Origin: an uncultured Lachnospiraceae bacterium
GTDB taxonomy: Bacteria > Bacillota > Clostridia > Lachnospirales > Lachnospiraceae
DNA length: 22,799 nucleotides
NCBI GenBank assembly: GCA_947594085.1
Contig: CANQEB010000006.1
Span: forward strand, 1-22,799
Direction of reading: 5' to 3'
A model generated the notes under the pieces. It had not been told where the DNA came from, did no database searches, and saw only the letters and a list, made by a program, of their open reading frames with translations. Positions 8,040 to 15,834 of the stretch are shown in pieces. Made by a program: the position numbers and the translations under genes. Each line of letters opens with the position of its first letter. The first letter of the stretch is position 1.

Positions 8040-9029
8040 ATGAAAAAGAAGATGAATGAACAACTGAAGAATAAATATATCCTTGCTACTCTTTCCGCGC
8101 TTTGTGTCCTGCTGATCGTAGTGTCATTCCTCGATAGCAGTGTGATAGCTCCGGTAAAGCAAGTGAGTGGATTTTTGATCACTCCGGTGCAGAAGGGAAT
8201 CAACGGCTTTGGCTCGTGGCTGTCGGGATTGACAGACAATTTTGAAGATGCACAGACGCTGCGCGCAGAGAATGAAGAACTGCAGGCCAAGGTGGATTCG
8301 CTGACCGAAGAGAACAGCCAATTGGTGCAGGATCGGGAAGAGCTCAGGCGACTTCGCACCTTATATGAATTGGACGAGCAGTACGATGAGTATGAGAAGG
8401 TGGGCGCTAGGGTGATCGCGAAGGAGCCGGGCAACTGGTTCCAGCTCTTCACAATTGACAAGGGCTCACAAGACGGAATTGAGCCGGATATGAATGTAAT
8501 CTCTGGTGGTGGCCTTGTCGGGATCGTGACGGAGACCGGTCCGAACTGGTCTACCGTGCGTGCGATTATTGATGACAACAGCAACGTGAGCGCAATGATC
8601 TCTACGACATCCGACCAGTGCATTATTGCCGGAGATCTTCGACTGATCGACGAAGGTTCGCTGAACCTGATCCAGCTCACGGATGTGGACAATAAGGTTC
8701 ATGTCGGAGATAAGGTAGTCACCTCCTATATCAGTGAAAAGTTTTTACCCGGAATTCTGGTTGGCTACATCAATGAGCTGAACAACGATGCAAACAATCT
8801 GACAAAGTCCGGTTACATCACACCGGTCGTGGATTTTCGACATGTACAGGAAGTTCTTGTAATCCTGGAAAAGAAAGTGTATGTGCCGTCTGATTCTAAG
8901 TCTGTACAGTCGCAGACGGACAGTACATCTGCGAACCCCGCAGATGCAGGGACAACATCTGGCGCAGACGAAGATACCGGCATAGAACCCTTAAATGACG
9001 AGAATACCGGGGCAGAACCGGAGGGATAA
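8040..9029 (+). CDS. mreC: MreC, elongasome scaffold protein
   Basis: MreC is a membrane-anchored extracytoplasmic scaffold that links MreB/MreD to PBP2. One N-terminal membrane segment (about 13-32) is followed by a coiled coil (about 75-115, rich in Glu, Leu and Arg heptads) and then the beta-barrel domains, with GGLVGIVTETGPNWSTVRAI and the block around VVTSYISEKFLPGILVGYI. The protein ends in a Ser/Thr/Asp/Glu-rich tail of about 45 residues containing an imperfect repeat (EDTGIEP, ENTGAEP). Length is 329, a little over the usual size because of this tail. The start ATG follows GAGGCGG. mreD begins 5 bases after the stop, with its ribosome site inside the end of mreC. Confidence 0.95.
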   Translation: MKKKMNEQLKNKYILATLSALCVLLIVVSFLDSSVIAPVKQVSGFLITPVQKGINGFGSWLSGLTDNFEDAQTLRAENEELQAKVDSLTEENSQLVQDREELRRLRTLYELDEQYDEYEKVGARVIAKEPGNWFQLFTIDKGSQDGIEPDMNVISGGGLVGIVTETGPNWSTVRAIIDDNSNVSAMISTTSDQCIIAGDLRLIDEGSLNLIQLTDVDNKVHVGDKVVTSYISEKFLPGILVGYINELNNDANNLTKSGYITPVVDFRHVQEVLVILEKKVYVPSDSKSVQSQTDSTSANPADAGTTSGADEDTGIEPLNDENTGAEPEG

Positions 9030-9034
9030 TAATC

Positions 9035-9553
9035 ATGAAACGTAAAATTACAATGGCGGTTTTGATCTTGTTGTTTCTGCTTCTGCAATCCACACTTTGT
9101 CAGAAGATTGCAGTCGCCTCGATCAAGCCGAACCTTTTAATCATCCTGATCGTGTCATTCGGGCTGATGCGCGGGCGCAGATCCGGAATGCTGATTGGAT
9201 TTTTCTGCGGACTTTTTGCGGATATCTTTTTCGAAAGCATCATGGGCTTTAACGCAATCATCTACATGTGGGTTGGTTATCTGAGCGGTTATTTCTATCG
9301 TATTTTTTACGATGATGATATCAAGACACCGCTGTTTCTGATCTCGATCAGCGATTTAGCCTACGGGATCATTCATTATTGTTTCCGCTTTCTTTTGCGC
9401 GGACGCATTCAATTTTTCGGATACCTTGGGAGAATCATATTGCCGGAGGTGTTCTACACCCTGATCGTGACAATTATTTGTTACAGGATTCTGTATATGA
9501 TCAACCAAAAGCTTAGCCTGAGCGATAACAGAGGAGTTGACAGTCTTGTTTGA
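9035..9553 (+). CDS. mreD: MreD, membrane component of the elongasome
   Basis: This is an integral membrane protein of 172 residues, typical for MreD, with about five hydrophobic segments. The first covers about residues 5-20, the next begins near SIKPNLLIILIVSFGL, and RSGMLIGFFCGLFADIFFES is the best conserved MreD block. The ATG is served by GGAGGG, which overlaps the mreC stop region. The end overlaps the start of the PBP2 gene by 8 bases (TTGTTTGA), so termination and re-initiation are probably coupled. MreD works with MreC to hold and activate RodA-PBP2. Confidence 0.92.
   Translation: MKRKITMAVLILLFLLLQSTLCQKIAVASIKPNLLIILIVSFGLMRGRRSGMLIGFFCGLFADIFFESIMGFNAIIYMWVGYLSGYFYRIFYDDDIKTPLFLISISDLAYGIIHYCFRFLLRGRIQFFGYLGRIILPEVFYTLIVTIICYRILYMINQKLSLSDNRGVDSLV
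9531..9536 (+). promoter_or_regulatory. Ribosome binding site that decides the mrdA TTG start
   Basis: GAGGAG lies 9 bases before the TTG at 9546 and 21 bases before the in-frame ATG at 9558. It overlaps a rival TTG at 9537. The spacing favours 9546, inside the end of mreD. Confidence 0.6.
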
Positions 9554-12458
9554 AGAAATGAAGAAAAACTTTATAAAAGCGGTCAATTCAAGGGTCATCG
9601 TGATGATTGTCGTGATCGTACTGATGGCTGCACTTATCATCCAGAGACTGTTTCAGCTCCAGATCGTGCAGGGCGAGAACTTTCAGAACGATTTTTCCCT
9701 TTACATTACAAGGGAACGTTCCCTGCCAAGCTCACGCGGCAATATCTACGACCGCAATGGCAATCCGATCGCCTACAATGAGCTTTCTCATTGTGTTACA
9801 TTTGAGGATAACGGTACGTATTCGGACACACACACAAAGAATCTCGCGCTCAACGGCATGCTGTATCATCTGATCCAACTGCTCGCTGAGCAGGGCGATA
9901 CCGTCGTGAGCGACTTCAAAGTAGATCTGACGGAGGATGGCACATACGAGTACAACGCCGGTGGCTTTACGCTGAATCGTTTCAAGGCCGACTTGTTTGG
10001 GCAGGCTTTGATCGATGACCTTTCAGAGAAAGAGCTGAACATCACAGCTCCGGACCTGATGGCCATGCTGTGCGACGATGAGCACTATGGCATTTTTGAT
10101 GAAAGGATTACAGAAGAAGAGCGCAGAGAGTATGGATTACCGGATAGCTATTCGGACGAGGAAATTCTGCAGCTTGTCTCGCTTCGCGCGGCGATCGCTG
10201 CAAACAATTTTCAGCGCTATCAGGCAGTAACGATTGCGCGGGGGATCAGTGACCAGTCTGTCGCGCGAATTCTTGAGAATATTGCGGATTTTCCGGGTGT
10301 CGCCATCTCAGAGGAGTACCGCAGGATCTACACGGATGCTGAATATTTGGCTCCGCTGATTGGGTATACCGGAAAAGTATCGGCAGAGGAGCTTGAAGAG
10401 CTGCAGGAAGAGAATGCAAACTATACGGCAAATGATATCGTCGGAAAAACCGGCCTGGAGAGTGTTCTTGAGACGACGCTTCAAGGAGACAAGGGGCAGG
10501 AGGTTATTTATGTGGACAGTCTCGGGCGGACGCTGGATGTCGCATCGCGTATCGAGCCGCAGGCCGGGAACGATGTCTATCTGACGATCGATATGGATCT
10601 TCAGCGCGCTGCCTATCAGATTCTGGAGCAGTACATCGCCGGAATCGTATATAAGATGACGATCAACGAAGAAGAATTTCACTCTGAGTGGATCACATCT
10701 TCCGACGATGTAAGAATTCCGATTTACGATATTTACTATGCACTATTTGAGAACAATGTGTTGGATGTCAGCCACCTGAAGGCGAAGGACGCATCGCCAA
10801 ACGAGCAGGCAGTCTACAGCGCGTTCCTCGACAAGGCGGCAGAGACATTTTCGATCATAAAGGAAGAGCTTTTGACGGAGGCTCCGACGGCTTACCGCGA
10901 TCTTGAGGATGCTTACGAGATAGGCGAACAGTATCAGGTCTACATGTCCTACATTGTGAACGATATGTTGATGAAGGGCACCGGGATTCTGAATGAAGAT
11001 GCGATCGACAAGACGGACCCTGTGTATAAAGCATGGACAGAGGACGAGAGCATCAGCCTCAAAGAATATCTGACGCATGCAATTTCGATGAACTGGCTTG
11101 ATATCACCAAGGTTTCGGGGGATGCCGCGTACATGGATACACAGGAGATGTTTGCGACCCTGTCGGATTACATCGCGGATTATCTCTATGAAGATGATAA
11201 CTTCTGTAAGCTGGTCTATCGCTACATGCTGCAGGAGGATCGCATCAGCGGTGCGGATATCTGCCTGTTGCTCTTCGATCAAGGTGTTCTTGAGATGAAT
11301 GCGGAGGATTATGAGAATCTACAGAACGGAACGCTTGGCGGGTATGATTTCATGCGCGCGAAGATCAGAAATCTGGAGATCACGCCGGCGCAGCTCGCGG
11401 TGACCCCCTGTTCCGGTTCCGTTGTTTTGACTGACCCGAATTCCGGGGAGGTACTTGCCTGTGTGACTTACCCGGGCTATGACAACAATCGTCTTGCGAA
11501 CGAGATGGACAGCGACTACTTCACAAAGCTAAACATGGATAAGTCTTCTCCGTTCTACAGCCGTGCGACACAGGAGGCAATCGCGCCCGGTTCTACCTTC
11601 AAGCTTGTCACATCGGTGGCAGGTGTCATGGAAGGGGTGCTGAACATCGGGGAGGCTATCAGCTGTACAGGTAAATTTGAAATGTGGGATTCGGCAATCA
11701 ACTGCTGGAACAAGTGGGGGCATGGAGCACTCACGCTTCAGCAGGCAATCACGGAGTCCTGCAATATGTTTTTCAACACGATCGGCTTCCGCCTTGCCAG
11801 TGTGAACGGGGAATATGAGGACGCGGTTGGTATTGAAGCGCTGACGAAATATGCCTCAATGTTCGGATTGAACGAAAAATCCGGCGTTGAGGTGCCAGAA
11901 TCTTCGCCGAATATCTCGCAGATGGACGCGGTGCGTACTGCGATGGGACAGGCCGATAACCTGTTTACTACGACACAGCTTGCACGTTATGTGAGTACGA
12001 TTGCAAACAGCGGTACTTGTTACAATTTGACGCTCGTCGACGCAATCACGGATTCAAGCGGAAGTGTGCTGGAGAAGCATCAAGCCGAGGTCCGCAATAC
12101 CGTTGAACTGCCGCAGGATCTGTGGAACACGATCCATGCTGGAATGCGCGGCGTGGTACTAAATCACAAGGCCTTTAAGGACTTCAAGGCTGTCTCCGTG
12201 GCGGGCAAAACCGGTACCGCGCAGGTGAGCACGGATGTGCCAAACCATGGCGCTTTTATCGGTTACGCGCCGTATGAGAATCCGGAGTCGGACGATGCGA
12301 TCGCAATTGCCGTGCGCATCGCGAACGGGTATTCCTCGGCCAATGCCGCATTGGTGGCACGCGATGTTATCTCATATTATTATAAGGTTGAACCGGAGGA
12401 TCAGCTTATCACGGGACAGGCGTCGGAGACATACGAAGACACTGCCATCAACGACTAA
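9546..12458 (+). CDS. mrdA: Class B penicillin-binding protein 2 with a large insertion
   Basis: This is the transpeptidase partner of RodA that cross-links side-wall peptidoglycan. It has one N-terminal membrane anchor (about 14-36), the pedestal block SSRGNIYDRNGNPIAYNE, the allosteric/dimerisation region, and a C-terminal transpeptidase domain with SxxK at S683-K686 (APGSTFK), SxN at S738 (ESCNMFF) and KTG at K888 (AGKTGTAQ). At 970 residues it is far longer than the usual 600-750. About 255 residues (roughly 365-620) are inserted between DLQRAAYQILEQY and GSVVLTDPNSGEVL; the insert is acidic and helical and contains many Asp, Glu and Tyr. I believe similar long PBP2s occur in Lachnospiraceae. 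Translation begins at TTG, which may keep levels low. minC starts 15 bases after the stop. Confidence 0.93.
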   Translation: MFEEMKKNFIKAVNSRVIVMIVVIVLMAALIIQRLFQLQIVQGENFQNDFSLYITRERSLPSSRGNIYDRNGNPIAYNELSHCVTFEDNGTYSDTHTKNLALNGMLYHLIQLLAEQGDTVVSDFKVDLTEDGTYEYNAGGFTLNRFKADLFGQALIDDLSEKELNITAPDLMAMLCDDEHYGIFDERITEEERREYGLPDSYSDEEILQLVSLRAAIAANNFQRYQAVTIARGISDQSVARILENIADFPGVAISEEYRRIYTDAEYLAPLIGYTGKVSAEELEELQEENANYTANDIVGKTGLESVLETTLQGDKGQEVIYVDSLGRTLDVASRIEPQAGNDVYLTIDMDLQRAAYQILEQYIAGIVYKMTINEEEFHSEWITSSDDVRIPIYDIYYALFENNVLDVSHLKAKDASPNEQAVYSAFLDKAAETFSIIKEELLTEAPTAYRDLEDAYEIGEQYQVYMSYIVNDMLMKGTGILNEDAIDKTDPVYKAWTEDESISLKEYLTHAISMNWLDITKVSGDAAYMDTQEMFATLSDYIADYLYEDDNFCKLVYRYMLQEDRISGADICLLLFDQGVLEMNAEDYENLQNGTLGGYDFMRAKIRNLEITPAQLAVTPCSGSVVLTDPNSGEVLACVTYPGYDNNRLANEMDSDYFTKLNMDKSSPFYSRATQEAIAPGSTFKLVTSVAGVMEGVLNIGEAISCTGKFEMWDSAINCWNKWGHGALTLQQAITESCNMFFNTIGFRLASVNGEYEDAVGIEALTKYASMFGLNEKSGVEVPESSPNISQMDAVRTAMGQADNLFTTTQLARYVSTIANSGTCYNLTLVDAITDSSGSVLEKHQAEVRNTVELPQDLWNTIHAGMRGVVLNHKAFKDFKAVSVAGKTGTAQVSTDVPNHGAFIGYAPYENPESDDAIAIAVRIANGYSSANAALVARDVISYYYKVEPEDQLITGQASETYEDTAIND

Positions 12459-12472
12459 GGAGGGCACACCCA

Positions 12473-13150
12473 ATGGATCACAGTGCTGTGACGCTTAAAA
12501 GCAATCCATACGGCCTGGTTCTGAATCTGGATCCTGTGCTGCCGTTCGATGAGCTCTGCGCGGCAGTCGGGGAAAAATTCCGCAATTCCGCCGGATTCTT
12601 TAAGAATGCGAAGCTCGCATTGACGTTCCGCGGCAGAGTGCTCACACATGAGCAGGAATCCAGACTGATTGAAGCAATCGTCCAAAATTCCAAAATTGAA
12701 GTTATCTGTGTGGTGGACGAAGATAAAGGGACAGAAGAGTACTATAGAAAAGCAGTTACACACACGCTCGAGAAGCAGGAGACTGCTCAGGGACAGTTTT
12801 ACCGCGGGACATTGCGCTCCGGCCAAGTGCTCGAAACCGAGACGAGCGTCGTCATCATAGGCGACGTAAATCCAGGCGCGCAGATTGTCTCCAAGGGCAA
12901 CATTGTGATTCTTGGCTGCTGTATGGGAAATATCTATGCGGGAGCGGGTGGAGATCGAAGCTGTTTCGCGGCGGCTCTCACGATGAAACCGATGCAGGTG
13001 CGGATCGCAGACAAGGCAGCCCGGAGCGCAATTTCGAAGAAGACGGACACCGGTGAATACCCGGTGGAGCCAATGATCGTATATATCAAAGACGATCACC
13101 TGCAAATCAAACCCATCACCAATGATACGCTCGGAGAGTATCTTTCATAG
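12473..13150 (+). CDS. minC: MinC, septum-site inhibitor
   Basis: MinC blocks FtsZ polymerisation away from mid-cell and is recruited by MinD. The 225-residue protein has an N-terminal FtsZ-inhibiting domain (about 1-100) and a C-terminal beta-helix with the typical block TSVVIIGDVNPGAQIVSKGN followed by IVILGC and GAGGDRSCFAAA. A strong AAGGAGG at 12457-12463, beginning on the mrdA stop codon, is 9 bases from the ATG. A gap of 148 bases without a clear gene separates it from minD, unusual in this tight cluster. Confidence 0.94.
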   Translation: MDHSAVTLKSNPYGLVLNLDPVLPFDELCAAVGEKFRNSAGFFKNAKLALTFRGRVLTHEQESRLIEAIVQNSKIEVICVVDEDKGTEEYYRKAVTHTLEKQETAQGQFYRGTLRSGQVLETETSVVIIGDVNPGAQIVSKGNIVILGCCMGNIYAGAGGDRSCFAAALTMKPMQVRIADKAARSAISKKTDTGEYPVEPMIVYIKDDHLQIKPITNDTLGEYLS

Positions 13151-13298
13151 TCAACAGACGACGAAGCGCTATGTGTTATCCGATTTCACAGGCGGACAAA
13201 CTGTGACACAGAAGTGCAGAAGTACCAGAGAGGAAACATGTGGCGCAAAGATACAGCAGAGGAGTTTATCAGACGGGAGATGGGAGGATGAATAAATC
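13151..13298 (+). other. minC-minD intergenic stretch
   Basis: The 148 bases hold no promoter I would defend and no terminator; the only hairpin seen (CACAG/CTGTG) is 5 bp. They do hold a 17-codon open frame with its own GAGAGG site at 13238-13291, whose stop lies beside the minD ribosome site GGGAGG at 13282-13287. Confidence 0.5.
13238..13291 (+). CDS. Possible 17-residue leader peptide before minD
   Basis: ATG at 13238 has AGAGAGG 4 bases upstream and encodes MWRKDTAEEFIRREMGG, ending in TGA. Its last codons contain the minD ribosome binding site. A translated upstream frame could open or couple minD translation. It could equally be chance; there is no homology argument. Confidence 0.2.
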   Translation: MWRKDTAEEFIRREMGG

Positions 13299-14090
13299 AT
13301 GAGTGAAGTAATTGTTGTTACATCAGGAAAAGGCGGCGTCGGGAAAACCACCTCAACTGCCAATATAGGCGCTGGGTTGGCCCGAATGAACAAAAAAGTA
13401 GTATTGATCGACACCGACATTGGACTTCGCAATCTGGATGTCGTGATGGGACTTGAGAACCGCATCATTTACAACCTTGTGGATGTTGTGGAAGGAAACT
13501 GCCGGGTGAAACAGGCATTGATCCGGGACAAGCATTATCCGGGGCTATATCTGCTTCCGTCTGCTCAGACGCGGGATAAGAGTGCTGTATCGCCGGAGCA
13601 GATGATCAAGCTTGTGGATAGTCTGACGCAGATTTTCGACTACGTAGTCCTGGACTGTCCGGCGGGGATTGAGCAAGGGTTTCGCAATGCAACAGCGGCG
13701 GCTCAGAGAGCGATTGTAGTCACAACGCCAGAGGTCTCTGCCATCCGTGACGCAGATCGCATCATCGGCTTGCTACAGGCGGGAGGCATCAAGAAAATCG
13801 ACCTCATTGTCAATCGAGTACGGGTTGATATGGTGAAGCGGGGAGAGATGATGTCCGTGGAGGATGTGCTTGACATCCTCGCAGTCAACCTGATCGGGGC
13901 GATTCCTGATGAGGAGAGTGTTGTCATCGCGGCAAATCACGGCGAATCCGTCGTGGGAAGTGATACATTGTCCGGACAGGCCTATATGAATATCGCGAGG
14001 CGGATTACAGGGGAGACGGTCCCACTCATCGATCTGGAGAGTGGCGCAACATTACTGCACAGAGTGGTCTCATTGTTCCGGAGGAAATAG
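13299..14090 (+). CDS. minD: MinD, membrane-binding ParA-type ATPase
   Basis: MinD binds the membrane as an ATP dimer and carries MinC; MinE stimulates its ATPase. The deviant Walker A is GKGGVGKTT at residues 10-18, with the signature lysine at 11. Switch I is in IDTDIGLRNLDVVMGLE and Walker B in YVVLDCPAGIE. The C-terminus ends in LLHRVVSLFRRK, the amphipathic membrane-targeting helix. Length (263) is standard. The ATG follows GGGAGG with 11 bases of spacing. minE starts 8 bases after the stop. Confidence 0.96.
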   Translation: MSEVIVVTSGKGGVGKTTSTANIGAGLARMNKKVVLIDTDIGLRNLDVVMGLENRIIYNLVDVVEGNCRVKQALIRDKHYPGLYLLPSAQTRDKSAVSPEQMIKLVDSLTQIFDYVVLDCPAGIEQGFRNATAAAQRAIVVTTPEVSAIRDADRIIGLLQAGGIKKIDLIVNRVRVDMVKRGEMMSVEDVLDILAVNLIGAIPDEESVVIAANHGESVVGSDTLSGQAYMNIARRITGETVPLIDLESGATLLHRVVSLFRRK

Positions 14091-14098
14091 TTGCTGGC

Positions 14099-14344
14099 AT
14101 GAAGAGCGATCAGAATCGATACACGCGCACGTCAGGAAGAATTGCAAAGACACGCACAAAACTTACGATCGCGTCAGACCGCCTTGACTGTAATCAGGCG
14201 GAGATGACACAGATGCAGGAGGAAGTTGTAAATATACTCTCTAAGTACTTGAATCTGGACAGTGAGCTGTTTGATATAAGGATCGAGATTATCAACAGGA
14301 CAAAACGAGGGGTAAAGGATGTTAAGACAATACAGATTAAGTGA
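14099..14344 (+). CDS. minE: MinE, MinD activator with an unusual polar N-terminus
   Basis: MinE displaces MinC and triggers MinD ATP hydrolysis, giving oscillation or a topological ring. The MinD-contact helix is recognisable (IAKTRTKLTIASDR at 15-28), as is the topological domain (EEVVNILSKYLNLDSELFDI). The first 13 residues (MKSDQNRYTRTSG) are polar, where MinE usually has a short hydrophobic membrane-targeting stretch. There is no room for a longer start: only 8 bases lie after minD, and the frame has no good start upstream. The ribosome site (GGAGG at 14080-14084, within the end of minD) is 14 bases away. The gene end overlaps rodA by 26 bases. Confidence 0.9.
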   Translation: MKSDQNRYTRTSGRIAKTRTKLTIASDRLDCNQAEMTQMQEEVVNILSKYLNLDSELFDIRIEIINRTKRGVKDVKTIQIK

Positions 14345-15422
14345 TTACAGATTTCGCTTGATACTGTGGGTGATCGCGCTCGCGGTACTCGGAATTCTGA
14401 TCATTGGAAGTGCAAATGATGATTATCAGATGAAGCAGACCCTGGGCCTGATCGGCGGAGTAATCGCCATGATCTTTGTGTCGTTGTTTGATTACACCTG
14501 GATTCTAAATTTTTATTGGCTGATCTATCTGGTGAGCACCGTGCTTCTCGCCCTGGTGCTTTCCCCGCTCGGCGTGACGCGCAACAATGCGAGACGGTGG
14601 ATCAACATTGGCTTCCAGTTCCAGCCTTCTGATATCGTGAAGATTATGCTGATCCTGTTTTTTGCAAAGTTTTTCGAGGCGAGAGAGGATCGTATCAGCA
14701 AGCTGAAGACGATTCTATTCTCTGTCCTACTGATCGGCGTTCAGTTGTTTCTGATCTATAAAGAACCGGACCTCTCAACAACGATTGTCGTCGCACTGTT
14801 GTTCTGCGTACTGATCTTTATGTCGGGATTGAGCTACAAAATCATCTGCGGAATCCTTGCGGTGTTTATTCCCGTTATCGTCATTCTGCTGAGTGTGCTG
14901 ATGCAGCCAAATCAAAAGCTGATCAGCGAATACCAAATGAAGCGTGTTTACGCATGGCTGCGGCCGGAAGAGTATCCGCAGGATGCATATCAGCAGCAGA
15001 ATTCCATTAAGGCGATCGGTTCTGGGCAACTCTACGGGAAAGGATTGAACAACGATGACGTCGATTCTGTAAAGAACGGTAATTTTATCCCGGAGACACA
15101 GACAGATTTTATTTTTGCGGTGGCGGGAGAGGAGCTTGGCTTCATCGGATGCTGCGGAATTGTACTCCTGGAATTTATGATTGCGCTGGAATGCCTGATG
15201 ATTGGGCGACGGGCGAAGGTGCTCTCCGGGACATTGATCTGTGCCGGAATGGCCGCATTGATTTTCTTCCAGAGCTTTATCAACATCTCCGTTGCGACCG
15301 GCATTATTCCGAATACGGGTATTACACTGCCGTTTGTGAGTTACGGGCTGACGTCCCTGATCAGCTTTTGTATCGGTATCGGCTTTGTTCTGAATGTGGG
15401 ACTTCAGACCAGAAAATATTAA
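14319..15422 (+). CDS. rodA: RodA-type SEDS peptidoglycan glycosyltransferase
   Basis: RodA polymerises lipid II glycan strands for side-wall growth with PBP2. The 367-residue protein has about ten membrane segments and the SEDS blocks ARRWINIG with FQPSD (about 90-105), KEPDLSTT, SIKAIGSGQLYGKG, PETQTDFIFAV (about 258-268; the acidic residue of this loop is required in characterised SEDS proteins) and TGIIPNTGITLPFVSYG. Its place among mre, mrdA and min genes favours RodA over FtsW. The ATG lies 26 bases inside minE and is served by GAGGGG at 14307-14312, so translation is probably coupled to minE. Confidence 0.95.
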   Translation: MLRQYRLSDYRFRLILWVIALAVLGILIIGSANDDYQMKQTLGLIGGVIAMIFVSLFDYTWILNFYWLIYLVSTVLLALVLSPLGVTRNNARRWINIGFQFQPSDIVKIMLILFFAKFFEAREDRISKLKTILFSVLLIGVQLFLIYKEPDLSTTIVVALLFCVLIFMSGLSYKIICGILAVFIPVIVILLSVLMQPNQKLISEYQMKRVYAWLRPEEYPQDAYQQQNSIKAIGSGQLYGKGLNNDDVDSVKNGNFIPETQTDFIFAVAGEELGFIGCCGIVLLEFMIALECLMIGRRAKVLSGTLICAGMAALIFFQSFINISVATGIIPNTGITLPFVSYGLTSLISFCIGIGFVLNVGLQTRKY

Positions 15423-15438
15423 AAAGGAGGTAGAGAGC

Positions 15439-15834
15439 ATGAATGTAGCATTTATCGCACACGACTCAAAGAAACAGCTGATGCAGAATCTCTGTATCGC
15501 GTACAGAAGCATTCTTGCTAAGCACAATTTGTATGCGACCGGAACGACCGGGCGACTAATCGAAGAGGCTGCCGCCTTGACTGTACACAAAACACTGGCC
15601 GGCCCAATCGGGGGCGAGGAGCAGATCGGCGCGATGGTGGAGCAGAATCAGATTGATCTGCTGATCTTCCTGCGCGATCCACAGGGGTCGCGGCCGAATG
15701 AGGCGGATATCAACAAGGCAATCCGTCTTTGCGACATCCATAATATTCCGCTGGCGACGAATATTGGCTCCGCGGAGGTTCTTTTGAAATCACTTGACAG
15801 AGGAGATCTTGAGTGGCGTGAAATGTACAGATAA
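15439..15834 (+). CDS. mgsA: Methylglyoxal synthase family protein with altered active site
   Basis: Methylglyoxal synthase converts dihydroxyacetone phosphate to methylglyoxal and phosphate, a bypass of lower glycolysis. The family blocks IAHDSKK, YATGTTG, GPIGGEEQIGA, FLRDP and IPLATN are present in 131 residues. Against the E. coli enzyme, the catalytic Asp71 aligns with Glu60 and His98 with Asn87; Asp80 and Asp90 match Asp91 and Asp101. Activity is therefore uncertain. I chose the ATG at 15439 because AAAAAGGAGG sits 8 bases upstream; an in-frame start at 15394 would lie inside rodA. The rodA-mgsA order is common in clostridia. The end overlaps the next gene by 17 bases if that gene starts at GTG 15818. 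Confidence 0.88.
   Translation: MNVAFIAHDSKKQLMQNLCIAYRSILAKHNLYATGTTGRLIEEAAALTVHKTLAGPIGGEEQIGAMVEQNQIDLLIFLRDPQGSRPNEADINKAIRLCDIHNIPLATNIGSAEVLLKSLDRGDLEWREMYR
15799..15805 (+). promoter_or_regulatory. Ribosome binding site near the end of mgsA for the carboxypeptidase gene
   Basis: AGAGGAG precedes an in-frame TTG (15809, 3 bases away) and GTG (15818, 12 bases away). Neither spacing is ideal; GTG 15818 is preferred. The ATG at 15851 has no site of its own. Confidence 0.45.

Noticed and set aside
15394..15438. Upstream in-frame start for mgsA inside rodA
   Set aside because: The added residues are not part of the family and the strong AAAAAGGAGG points to ATG 15439.
14775..15590. Minus-strand open frame of 271 codons opposite rodA
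   Set aside because: It is rich in His, Gln and Arg, as expected for the antisense of a hydrophobic membrane protein gene; no ribosome site or family match.
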